The notes under the pieces: generated by a model
Told to the model about the DNA's origin: nothing
The model's input: only the letters and a program-made list of their open reading frames with translations
The model's database searches: none
Source of the DNA: Chrysophaeum taylorii
Taxonomy: Eukaryota > Sar > Pelagophyceae > Pelagomonadales > Pelagomonadaceae
Direction: 5' to 3'
Length of the DNA: 64,000 bases
NCBI GenBank assembly: GCA_029834535.1
Contig: JAQMWT010000104.1
Span: forward strand, 48,269 to 112,268
Shown here: positions 21,643 through 32,480 of the stretch, piece by piece
How the letters are laid out: each line of letters begins with the position of its first letter
Numbering within the stretch: position 1 is the stretch's first letter
Program-made: the position numbers and the translations under genes

Positions 21643-22675
21643 GGTGAGCGGGTGTCGGGCATAGACAGCGAGATAGCGGGTCTTGCTTATGACGTCGCCA
21701 AAAGCGGAGGCATTGTAGACACCGGAGTGTCTGAAGTAACCTAAGCGCTGATAGCATTTGGCGAGTTGGGTGTACTCGTGATGAGTTCGGGGGTTGGGAG
21801 GTACGTTCTCGACAATGGCGTAGGTCGGGAGCGTGCAACGAACAAAGCGGATTTGTTCTTTGACGAAAAGGCCGGCGGTCACCGGAGTGGCATAGCCGTC
21901 GTATTCTTTCATTACACTCAGATGTTGACATGGCAGTGTGAAAACTGCTAAGTCAAAATGAGGTATTCGTATTTTGCCGGTTTGCAGAGCGGCAATGAGC
22001 TTTCTTAGATCCGCATAATGCTGCGCGTGCGGGAAGAGTTGTGGCGCGCGCGCGCATCATAGGGTGAATTTCACAGGTGACCACGACAGTAATACGTTTG
22101 TCGAAGCGTTTGCGAAAAGAGGTGAAGCCTTCTTGGTGGAGTCCACCTGCAATAATAGCTGTTTTTAGCGGAGGGGGTTGTGCTTGCACAGAGAGGTCCG
22201 CTGAGCCAGTGAATGCATATTGGACGACAGTACGCGGGAGGCTAATGAGTTCCGAGAGAAATATTGAATGATGCTGTAACTTTGCGAAATCTAACATATG
22301 GGATTGCAAGCGTGTCTTTGCGACATGCTGCGTGATGTGTGCGAGCTCATCCTTGAGTGACATTCGCGTTCCGGTGTGAAAATTAAGCACAGCGCGGAAT
22401 GTTTGCTTTAGATGAGACGGCAGGGACAACAGGCCATTGGTTTGGCGATTGGCGAGAACTACTGCTGTTTTGCCTAGAAGCGTCTTATAATCGTGGGGAT
22501 CTGCGGTCGACGTGTTCATAAGCTCGTAGAGGTATGGTTCGTGTGGCAATGGCGGGTCGGTTGCTTGTACGTTCAGAGCTTTGAGCTGAGATGTCGCTAT
22601 AACCTGTAGACCTTTTCTTGAATTGCGGAACGACCAGAAAGACGAGATATAAAACGTAACCTGTTGAGTCTTTTA
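21643..22675 (-). pseudogene. outer copia: methyltransferase-like domain, main part
   Basis: Minus-strand translation matches residues of the inner copia copy. It carries IIAGGLHQEGF (motif I type, about 22150), the acidic motif II (VVVTCEIHP), YAIVENVPPN (motif VI, about 21820) and AFGDVISKTRYLAVYARH (motif VIII, about 21670). The PCQ stretch is read as PCQHLSVMKEYDGYAT with a frame change nearby (about 21920-21960). It is cut on one side by the inner copia at 22676-22680 (TATCC) and on the other by the SINE. Confidence 0.85.
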
Positions 22676-22680
22676 TATCC

Positions 22681-22875
22681 TTGAGACAGAAAATCTGAAC
22701 TAGGGTTAGTACCCCCTGTTCTAGGGTTAGTTCACTTAACTTTGCCACCTTTTGATTTAAGAAAACGCTGTGTTATTCACACCGGCTGTCCTCGATTAAG
22801 AGACAGATTCGAGGACAGACTACCACAGTTCCACGCTCTGCTGAAGGGTAGCACAGTTGTGATCACTGTTCTCTA
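22681..22875 (+). repeat. inner copia 5' LTR
   Basis: Begins TTGAGACAG (the 3' LTR has TAGAGATAG) and ends CTGTTCTCTA. It contains two TAGGGTTAG motifs about 28 bases apart (first near 22700, second near 22728) and a 10-bp perfect hairpin. Sequence after the LTR is ggtattgggcaccagg. A tRNA primer-binding site should start about here, but I could not match a tRNA. Confidence 0.93.
22786..22818 (+). promoter_or_regulatory. conserved LTR hairpin
   Basis: CTGTCCTCGA (22786-22795) pairs perfectly with TCGAGGACAG (22809-22818) across a 13-base loop. In the LTR ending at 3894 the arms read CTGTCCTCGT and ACGAGGGCAG, with a paired A-T for T-A swap plus a G-T pair. The old LTR at 4250 keeps an altered hairpin too. 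Pairing is therefore kept while sequence changes, suggesting an RNA structure in the transcript end. Confidence 0.6.
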
Positions 22876-22960
22876 GGTATTGGGCACCAGGCCCGGTATC
22901 AGCAGAGTCCTAGGATTTCCAGACAAGTCAAGTTCACTGACGTTCCTGAACCCAAGAAAA

Positions 22961-25277
22961 ATGCCAACCAATCAAGAACTCCAAAAGGAGATGCGAGAAC
23001 AAGCAGCTCGCTATGAAGCTCGGCATAAACAAGAGATGCAAGAACAAGAAACACGCGTGATGGCTCAAATAAGCGCTTTGTCCGCCCAAGTGCAAGCAAC
23101 GCAAGCACCACCACCTGCCGTCGTTGCTGCGGCTCCGCCTCCCACTCCGGCTCAACAAGATCCCAAGCCTAAGATCAACACCTTTAGTGACCCACCAAGT
23201 GCCGTTCTCAAGTCCATGGACTCGGCGCAAGTCACACCCCAAATGCTCTCCTTTCGTGTCATGCAATTGTTCGTCGAACATCTGATGCCTGAAACAGGTA
23301 TAACTCAGTATCTCCTACAGGGCTTCTACACGTGGGAATCCGTCCTGCGCGGATCTAACGATCTCGCTGACGCTCTTCTAAGCCACTGTATCGACGAATA
23401 CGACAAGGACCCCGACAACCACTCTACCGCCGGGAACACGCAAGATTTCCAAGGCCGTTACGTCTACTACAAGGGTGTCTACCGCAAGTTCGGCAAGCAC
23501 TTCCTGGACAACGTCTACGAGCCAAAACTCCAAGAACTCAAAGATCAATACAAGGACCCAACCGATATGACAAAAGGCAAGTTATATCCATTAACTCAAC
23601 CCCTTCTCCAAGGAAAAGAAGCCGACTTCATCGTATATCTCCGCGAGACTGTACACCCCCTCTTTCGCCGTTTCCTACGTGCCGGTAGCGACTCCGTCAA
23701 GCACCCAGCATACGACAAAATCGATGCACTTGGATCCTCCTACCCGTAACCTACTAGGACTCGAATTCGTGCTTCAAGTTCGCCTCGCACTCGATAAGCA
23801 TACGGGCCAGGACCACTTCCATCATGCGCGTTATGTTTACAATGCCTTTCTGGACACGCCGTTCAACACTGAAATCCATGAGCCAGCTCACTACATCGAC
23901 TACATGCGCCATGTCCAGCGGCAACTCCGCCAGATCACCACGGACACCTCTCTCCAACTCCCGGACAACAAGATCCTCGAAGAAATTCACCAAATTCTTC
24001 GATTCAAGTACCCCCCAAGCTTGCTTGACTCCCGCGCCCCAACACACATCAAGGGCTTTGCACGTCTTGCTAACTGTCTGCGCACTCCCAACGATTCGCT
24101 GTTACTCGACGAAGACAAGGACGCCATCCACCACCTTCCTAAGCTCATCGCTCGCATCACCGTCATTTCGACGTTTGAGCGCAACTTTTGGGCTCACCTC
24201 AAGCCTCACCCCACTCTTAACTTCAAGCCTTTGCGCTTCGTTACGGACTTTGGTCGTCTGCCAACAAAGGACAAAGACAACCCCCGCTTTCGCTCCCGCC
24301 GTCATGGTCTCCACCTCACCGAAGACGATGATGACACCTCTCCCTCTGAAGACGACACCCCACCGGACCCCATTGAAGACACCGACCCCGTCGCCGTTTT
24401 TCTCACGGAGGCCAATCTTGATCAAGAGGAAGACAATGATCTTATTCACCAACTCCACGCCTACCGCAAGAAGCAAATTTCGCGGCACGTCAAAAAGCCC
24501 CCTCCAGGCAAAAAGCCTCCTAATCCTCGCTCCCCGTCTTACTACGACGTCAATGACAGTCCTAAGCCCAAGGCCACCCCTGTCACCCCACCGAAGAACA
24601 AGCACCGTCCCCGCGCTCCTCCTGTCACCCCTGACAAACGCGAGCACCCGCATCTTCGCAAGGTCACCTTCCCAACACAACCTCATCCACCCAAACCGTC
24701 TACTCCAGACCAACGCTTCAAGGTCCCCCTTCGTGAAGTCCGTCGCAAGCTCCAAACCATACGGAATCTTAGCCAAGCCGGTCGCCAACATACGTCCAGC
24801 TCCGAGCATATGAACAAGCTCATCAACCTCATCACCACCATTTCCGACGAGATACTTCTTTCCGAAGCCGAAACTGACGCCGCCGAATTCCTCCAGATGT
24901 TAACGTCCGATCCCCAAGACGATCAACCTGATGAGGACGAAGCCGAAACCGATGAACAAGACGACAAAGGACATCTCGGCTTCTATGACGACAAAGGTCA
25001 GCTAGACCTCTACGACGACGCCATTCCCGAAACCCAAGATGAAGAAGACTCCGCCGAAGACTACGCCAAACGTCACAGTGACTACATGCGTGCTCTCCAC
25101 AAGAGTCGGCTTTTCCCTGATGGTTGCCGACGACGCCTGTGCCGACAACCACACCTTACTTCATCAGGCACCAAACCTCCAGATGACGAATTTCCCGACT
25201 TCATCCTCTATTTCCACACGAGCCGCCGATTTTATTTGTGCAACTTACACTCCACACAAGACCTCAAAGAAGGCTAG
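22961..25277 (+). pseudogene. copia gag (frame broken near 23745)
   Basis: Start chosen at MPTNQELQKEMREQ because the outer copy starts at the same residues (34589, minus). The N-terminal 60 residues are a charged helix, then a proline/alanine linker, then the gag body (QVTPQMLSFRVMQLFVEHLM). A second half from 23760 is followed by a basic/proline stretch and an acidic end (DDQPDEDEAETDEQDDKG). The outer copy reads straight through GSSHPIGLEFVLQ, while here about 7 extra bases near 23745 put a stop at 23747-23749. No CCHC knuckle is visible. Gag would form the particle that packages the RNA. The frame ends at 25275-25277, overlapping pol by up to 239 bases in a different frame. Confidence 0.85.
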
Positions 25278-28200
25278 CTCCTTGCACGGCTGCAATGGCC
25301 CCGGCACTGAAACCTCGTTGATTGACGGTGGCGCATCTTTTTGCTTTACGCGCACCATTCAGAATTTTGTTCCCGAGACCATACGCCGAATTCCCGAACA
25401 CACCATTCATATGGGACGAGGCACTCTTACCAGTCACTTTATCGGCGTTAAACCGTTGTATCTGCAGGCTGCAGGTCTCTCTTCAAAGGACACAAAAGAC
25501 AACACAGGTTACGTTTTATATCTCGTATTTATGGTAGTCCCGCAATTCCGACAAGGTCTTCAAGTTCTTGCAACATCCCAGCTCAAAGCTCTGCACGTAC
25601 AAGCAACAGACCCGCCACTGCCCCACGAGCCCTACCTTTATGAGCTCTTAAAATCCTCGACCTCAGACCCCCACAATTACGCAACACTTATAGGAAAGAC
25701 CGCCGTCGTACTTGCCGCTCGCAAGCCTAACGGCCTGTTGTCCCTGCCATCCCATCCCCGGCAAACATTCGCCACTGTGGTTAGCTTTCACACAAGAAAA
25801 CGAATGTCACTCCAAGATGAGATTGCACACATCACACAGCATGTCGCAAAGACACGCTCAAAATCGCACACGCTTGACTTCGCGAAGTTACATAATAATT
25901 CCATGTATCTTACCGAGCTGCTCAACATCCAATCTCCTGTCGTCCACTACGCCTTCAATGGCTCCGCAGACCTCTCTGTGCAAACACAAACCCCTCTGCT
26001 CAAAACAGCCATTATTGCAGGTGGACTTCACCAGGAAGGTTTCGACACTTTTCGCAAACGATTCGACAAACGCCTAACTGTCGTAGTCACCTGTGAAATC
26101 AACGATATCCTGCGCACCCGTGCGCAACACCTCTTCCCGCATGCCAAGCACTATGCGGACCTCAGAAAACTCAATGCCGCACTCCAAACCGGCAAAATAC
26201 GACTCCCTACATTCGACCTGGCAGTTTTTACACTGCCCTGCCAACATCTGAGTGCAATGAAAGACTACGACGGTTATCACACTAAGGTCACCGCCGACCC
26301 TTTTGTCAAAGAACAACTCCGCTTCGTTCGTTGCACGCTCCCGACCTATGCCATTGTCGAGAACGTCCCTCCCAACCCCCGAACTCACCATGAGTATGCT
26401 CAACTCGCCAAAGGTTATCAGCGCTTAGGCTACTTCCGCCACTCCGGCGTCTACAATGCCTCTGCTTTTGGTGATGTCATCAGCAAGACACGCTATCTCG
26501 CTGTGTATGCCCGGCACCCGCTCACCGGCTACAACCTCGAGAAAACCGCCTCTCCTTGGTTAACCTCGCCTCCGAGCATGGTTCCTCTCCTGGATCCCAG
26601 TCACACCATCCCTGACGATCTCTGGATCGCCAAACCCGCCCTTCGTGGTACAGTGCCCCGTTCCACATTGGACTACTACCAGCACAAGGCCACCTACTCC
26701 TACAAGCCCGCAAACGCCTCGAAACTCTCGATTTCCGAGAATGCCCGCATCTGCCAAATGCTCGCACGTCTCACCAAGCCCTTCACGGATCTCGGTCTAG
26801 ATGCCGACGGCACCCCCTACGCCACAATGGCGTCCATTTCCAACCTACTGGTTTTCACGCTCCTGCACAACCATTTGTCGCAACACCCCACTCTCGCCGC
26901 TTGGAACACCATCCGCTGTTTTCATGCCTCAGAGTCTCAATGTGCTTACCATTTGGATGGAGCCATCACCAGCACCGCCGCTACTGCCGTCGCCTGTGGC
27001 TACTTCCCGCGCGCCTCCCTCACCCTCCATTCCAGGCCCCCTAAGACTTTGGACTGTTCCCATCAACCCGCAGTCTTCTCCCCAACGCACTCCTTTTCCC
27101 TGGATGTTCCCAAGGGCACCGCCTTTCTGGTCGTCGCTTACACCACCTCCTTGGCCGCCGCTCACAGCTGTTCGCGCCCGTCCACTTGGGTCCACTATAT
27201 GAATCGTTCGCATCCTGGCTTTGCCGCGATCGACTCACAAGGGCGAATTGCTCTCGATGACCCCAAGGGACTCGTAATGTCCAAAGCACGTCCCACTTAC
27301 GCGGACTATGTCGGCCACATCGGAGACACGCTTCAGAAGAGCACCAAGTGCTACTCGGTCACTGGCTCGTACCCAACCAACACGAGCTACTCCAATGCCT
27401 TGCTGCTGATCTCTCCAGACCACATCCGCTATGCGACCCTCAACGAAATCGCAAAGTTTGGACACCACTCGGACCCGGAACTGCTCCGACTATTCAAACA
27501 GCACCCGCCGTACTTCGCGTTCAAGGCACTGGCCAACGCCGTCCCGCACCACATGTTGCAGGCAAAGTACAGCGCTGTCCTCGCATTCCACGAATCGCAC
27601 CACCACGTGAACCTTCACGTCGAATGGGCTACAATACGCAATGGCATCCCCAGCCCTGGAGACATCCACCAGGTTGCAGAATTCTTCTCAGCCATCTCCA
27701 GCCGTCTCCTAGCAGAGGAAGACCTGAACCTCACCTCCCTCTTCAATGCCGTTGCAGATGCTCACCATGATGCGATCCGCAAACCAAGCAAATCGACAAA
27801 CCTCGAGACGCTTCTTGCCGAGGCAACCGTTGCTAAGATCCGAGTCGACAAGCGACCCAGCCCCCCCAGCGCTTCGACTGCCGCTCTGCCTCCCTTGCAC
27901 CAGCCCGGCACCACTCAGCACGCCAAAAGAGTGCTTTTGGTCACTCGCTGGCACCGCATACACCACCAGCAACCAGAGATTCTTCGCCGCACGATTGCCG
28001 CTAATGTAACGAATCTCCGCCCAGGTGATGATCGGTATCTGCAAGACTGCAGCGAATGCAAGCGCTGTCAATCGCATGTCAGCTTCCGTCACAAGAACAC
28101 TTCCTGGTCACAGGACGAACTGGCCTATGCTCCTGGCCAACACCTCCACATGGATGTGTCATACCCGAGCATCCACAAGTGCTACGGCGGATTTCGCTAT

Positions 28201-31200
28201 ATCATGCACTTCGTGTGTATCATCTCAGCACACAAATGGGTCTATTTCCTACGGAAATTAGACGCACAAGATGTTCTGGCCGGCATCCTCTATGTGGTTA
28301 AATCAAAGTCGAATTCGATGTCCATGTGAAGATCATATCCTCTGACGCATTCTCGACTTTTCGCTCTGAAGCCTTCCACCCTCTCAAGGTGCAGCTTGGT
28401 CTCCAATTCCAAATCCTTGGTCGCCACCTCCACCAGCGGAACTTTGCTGAAAACATTATAAAGGAAAACACCCGAGGCACCGTGGTTCGTCTTCTCAACC
28501 TTCGCAGTGTACGCATCGAAGGAAAGTCTATTGCCGCTGAGTATTATCACCCATTTGCTCTCCTGCATAAGATCCAAGCCGACAACCAGCGCTCTCACGG
28601 CCTGCCTTCGCGCACGCACATGCCATGCACCGTTCCCCGGCGTATCATGTCGCCCACGGCACCGCTCTTGAAGCTTCTCCCCTTTGGCGAACCTGTCACT
28701 TTTGTCTACCCTCAAAGTCACAAACTGGAACCCTCCAGCGTCTCTGCCTCTTACTTTCATAGTAACAACTATCTCCCGAACCTCCCCGGTACGGACCGAT
28801 TTATCCGTGATGTTCACAGCTCTATCCTGCTTGTACATCAAGGGCGATATGGAAAAATCGTTACCTCAAACGACTTTCACGTCGACGCGGACATGCCAGT
28901 CAACCGAAACAAGGAGATCGAACGGATCAAAGCACTTGCACAGATCCCACCAAAGGCACGACAAGAGGACCCGCTACCAGGCATAAGCGAACAGCAAATG
29001 CCGGAAATTAGACAGGAATCAAAAAATGAGGGCGAGACTCACGAAGACGAGCACGATGACCAACCTAGCGATGACGACAACCACAAAGAACAGGATCCAA
29101 CTCCCGCTGCAGATTCAAGTCGCGTCAGCGACGCGACGCATGAACAGGATTTTTCGTTCCTCAACCGGCCACCTCCACCGGATGGTAGCATTCCGATGCC
29201 CAAACGAAAAGATCGCCTAGAGGTTGTTCTCGACGATTCAGGTTTTACTCCAGTTCTCGTGCATCGCAACCAGAGCGATAAACTCAAAGCAGATCTCAAT
29301 GACGAACGTGGATTCCGCATCCCTAAGGATCAACTCTACATCGTGAAACGTGTTGACGATGGAAAACTCTTCACCAGACGCATTATCGCCTCAGAGTATG
29401 GTCGCAACTGGAAATACCAGCAGGAGCAATCCACGGCTCACGCCACAGCCAACATGTCCAGCACATTGATGTTCCTCATCAGTGTCAGCGCTCTGCACCA
29501 GGGCCACGCCGCCAGCATCGCCTCTGCTCTCAACATTCGAAGAGAAGCTAAGCCGCCTAATGATGTCCCGAAAGGATGTCTCCTAGCAACTACCACACAA
29601 GACTATGGTATCATGGGCGGCACCGCACTGGATTTGCAGAGAGAAACCGACGCGGAACTCTTGTACGTTGACTTCCCAAGGAAGCCATACCACTCGTCTG
29701 TGTTGGTTGACCACCTTGATAACGATAGTTCTGTTCTCGAGAACTACATGTGCCATGACGAAATGTCACCGGCAGAGTACTATGCGCGTCAATGGAACCA
29801 AGAATTCTGTTGTATGGGTTCCTCTCTTTTGTGGGACATCTCCGCGCATCAACACTACCATCTAGCTTCTCGTCACAGGCATGCCTTCATGCATGATTCT
29901 GGCGAACTCGGACACCTCTTCCTAAGTCAAAGTGAGCCGAATCAAGATATTCACCAAGAAGTAATGGACTATGATTTGCAGCACATCGATCATGTCGTGT
30001 TACAACTTGTGACCGCGGAAGATATTGTCTATGAGCCTGAAAAGATTGTCGAACTTAAAGGACACAGCGAAGAAGATAAGCTAAAGCATATTGCTTCGAT
30101 TCGCAAGGAAATGGAAGGATTGTGCTCCAATGGTGTATTCAAGCTTGAGCCTATACCACCAGACCGTTCGTCTATCTCGACGAAGCTCGTGCTGGAGATC
30201 AAGTATTTTGCCGACGGCACTCCAGACCGCTACAAAGCTCGTCTAGTCGCCCGAGGTTTCTTGGCACGTGTAGGCATTGACTTTTATGCCGCATCTTCAC
30301 CAACCGCAATGCTCGCTACCAACCGGCTACTGCTCGCCATCGCCGTGAAGCACAAGCTCCCTGTCGCGCACGCGGACATTCCTCAGGCATTCATCCAATC
30401 TGCACTCGATCGCCCGGTATGGATCGACTTTCCTCGAGGAATACGTGTCTCGCCAAATCTTATCCAGCAGATACAGAAGAACCATCCAGAGTCGAAGCTC
30501 GCTCTCCGACTCGTCAAGGCTCTCTATGGCCTCAAACAGTCAGCTTTGTTGTGGAATATTAAGCTCGACTCATTTCTTCGACAACATGAGTTCGAACGCT
30601 CACAAGTCGATACTTGTCTTTATATCAATTGGGATCGATCTATCAACCAATGGGTATTACTATCCGTTTCAGTCGATGACCTATTGATCACTGGTACCAA
30701 CACTGCCAAAATTGCGTCTCTTCGCACCGCTCTGGAGACCGAATATGGCAAGGGTACATGGCATGACAACATCCGATCCTTTCTTGGCATCGATGTCCAC
30801 TACAATGTCTCCGCTGGTCATCTCACTATGAATGTTGCAGCGAAGATCAACAAGATGCTTGCTGAGCATAAGCTCAATCTACATAGCCTAGACGTCCCCT
30901 ATTCGGACATCCTCGTCCAAAAACCTTCCAATAAACTTCTCTCCGACTTGGCTCCTACCTTAGATGTATTACGCCAAAACTTCCCTTTCTACTGTGGCAC
31001 CAGCATTTATTTGTCTGTCACATGTCGGCCGGACATCACCACCTTGTGCAACAAATGCTGCAAAGGGATGCACAACCCCGACCAAACACACCTTCTGCAC
31101 TTATATGTTTTACTTCGCTATTTAAAGGGCACTCCGAATGACTCCCTTGACTATTCATCCGACAGCCCGTCTATTACCCCCTTTATTCAGCATCTGATCG

Positions 31201-31655
31201 CTCACTATCCTGAACTGCATCATCTTCGTTCACCTATTATCTGTTTTACTGATGCAAGCTTTGCTGATCGTTCTGACCCTCGCTTACGATCCAATTCTGG
31301 TGCATGTATATTCGTCTTTGGCAGTCTCGTATTTTGGTCTAGCAAACGCCAGACTCTCACCGCCAAGAGCACCATGGAAGCTGAACTCATCGCCGCCAGC
31401 GCGGCTGCTGATGAATGTCACTGGGTCAACAAGCTTTTCTCCTCCCACCCCTATCTGTTTTCGTGTGATCAAGCTCACGCTATCCCCTTGCTTATTGACA
31501 ACGCTAGTGCACTACATGTCGCTAATCATCCTAAGGTCAGTGCCCCTTCTCGTCATATCAACTTACGAGAACTCGCATTCGCGACTACCAAGCTAACTCG
31601 ATCATTAGACCTCTCTGGCGTCCTACTCTCGACCAGGTCGCTGATCATTTTTTGA
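25039..31655 (+). pseudogene. copia pol: protease, C5-methyltransferase-like domain, integrase, RT, RNase H
   Basis: ORF 25039-28329 (1096 codons) has LIDGGASFCF (protease; D near residue 96, with Gly in place of the usual Ser/Thr) and the methyltransferase-like part (about residues 325-614). An unrecognised segment of about 350 residues follows, then the integrase zinc region (WHRIHHQQ; CSECKRCQ) and LHMDVSYPS. A 4-bp loss near 28303 shifts the frame. ORF 28326-31655 continues the integrase (KIISSDAFSTFRS; NFAENIIKENTRG), a long linker, RT (LPVAHADIPQAFIQS; SVSVDDLLITG) and RNase H (FTDASFADRSDP; STMEAELIAASAAADE). A 1-bp loss near 31572 alters the end. Pol is in the +1 frame relative to gag. 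Copia integrases usually directly follow the protease, so the roughly 850 residues in between are an addition. Confidence 0.9.
26010..26880 (+). other. C5-cytosine methyltransferase-like domain of copia pol
   Basis: Conserved-motif order of C5 methyltransferases: IIAGGLHQEGF (I, residue ~325), VVVTCEIND (II; Glu for AdoMet ribose), KHYADLRKLN (III), FDLAVFTLPCQHLSAMKDYD (IV; catalytic Cys at residue ~401), YAIVENVPPN (VI; Glu ~441) and AFGDVISKTRYLAVYARH (VIII). A weaker region then resembles a target-recognition part with motifs IX/X (KLSISENARICQML; MASISNLLVF). Key catalytic residues Cys and Glu are present. Motif I lacks the usual F-x-G-x-G-G form (AGG instead), so cofactor binding is uncertain. 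Confidence 0.8.
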
Positions 31656-31867
31656 AGCTCCTTCAACGCAACTTATTTCACAAGTTCAAAAACGCCTACG
31701 GCGTTCACTCCACTTCATCCTCCCCACCATCGCACCAAGTTACTCTTTCAGCTACTCTTCCACCGTACGACTCTGTCCAGAACACTCTCTACATTCTTGT
31801 CGATGGTAAGACGCTTCCCGCTTAGTTTGATCCAGATTTCGCTCCCCGCGTTCAATCTGTGAGGGCG

Positions 31868-32062
31868 TAGAGATAGAAAATCTGAACTAGGGTTAGTACC
31901 CCCTGTTCTAGGGTTAGTTCACTTAACTTTGCCACCTTTGATTTAAGAAAACGCTGTGTTATTCACACCGGCTGTCCTCGATTAAGAGACAGATTCGAGG
32001 ACAGACTACCACCGTTCTCACGCTCTGCTGAAGAGCAACACAGTTGTGATTACTGTTCTCTA
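31868..32062 (+). repeat. inner copia 3' LTR
   Basis: 195 bp, TAGAGATAG ... TTCTCTA, the same length as the 5' LTR. It is preceded by the short purine-rich run gtgagggcg and followed by the target copy TATCC. Confidence 0.93.
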
Positions 32063-32067
32063 TATCC

Positions 32068-32468
32068 TTTGAGGAGAGACCTGCGGCCTGCAAATACAAC
32101 GGTTTGACACCGATGAAGTGGCTGGTTAAGGGGCCTCTTCCCATACGTATGGTGTATTCGGGAATCCGTCGTATGGACTCGGGAACAAAGTGTTGAATTG
32201 TGCGAGTGAAGCAAAATCATGCGCCACCGTCAATTAAAGAAGTTTCAGTGCCGGGTCCATTGCATCCGTGCAGCGAGTTGGTCTTCTTGGATGTCTTTCC
32301 TGGAGTGTAAGTGGCACAAAGAAAATCTGCGACTCTGGGTGAGATTGTTGATGAGGTCGGGAAATTCGTCATCGTGAGGCTTGGTGCCTGATTGAGCAAG
32401 ATGTGGTTGGCGGCACAGGCGTCGTCGGCAACCATCAGCGAAAAAGCTGACTCTGGCGTAGAGCACAT
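32068..32468 (-). pseudogene. outer copia protease region
   Basis: Minus translation gives VADDACAANHILLNQAPS, FLCATYTPGKTSKK and LIDGGA, then HTIRMGRGPLTSHFIGVKP, matching the inner pol N-terminus. The same LIDGGA form appears in both copies, so the Gly in place of Ser/Thr is not a private mutation. Breaks occur after LIDGGA, near 32220. The region ends at the inner copia's target site. Confidence 0.8.
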
Positions 32469-32480
32469 GTAGTCGCTGTG

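Larger units (their letters stand above)
22681..32062 (+). mobile_element. inner Ty1/copia element with methyltransferase domain, near full length
   Basis: 9382 bp with two 195-bp LTRs (22681-22875 and 31868-32062), flanked by the perfect 5-bp duplication TATCC (22676-22680 and 32063-32067). It was inserted in reverse orientation into another copy of the same family, just upstream of that copy's methyltransferase domain. Gag and pol are largely open but carry at least three indels (near 23745, 28303 and 31572), so it is probably not autonomous now. The LTRs differ at roughly ten sites. Confidence 0.95.

Noticed and set aside
22690-22740. Internal telomere repeats (TTAGGG)
   Set aside because: Only two separated motifs at fixed places within LTRs, not an array.
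24102-24809. Minus ORF of 235 codons inside copia
   Set aside because: Exact antisense of the gag C-terminal part, with glycine/valine/arginine bias.
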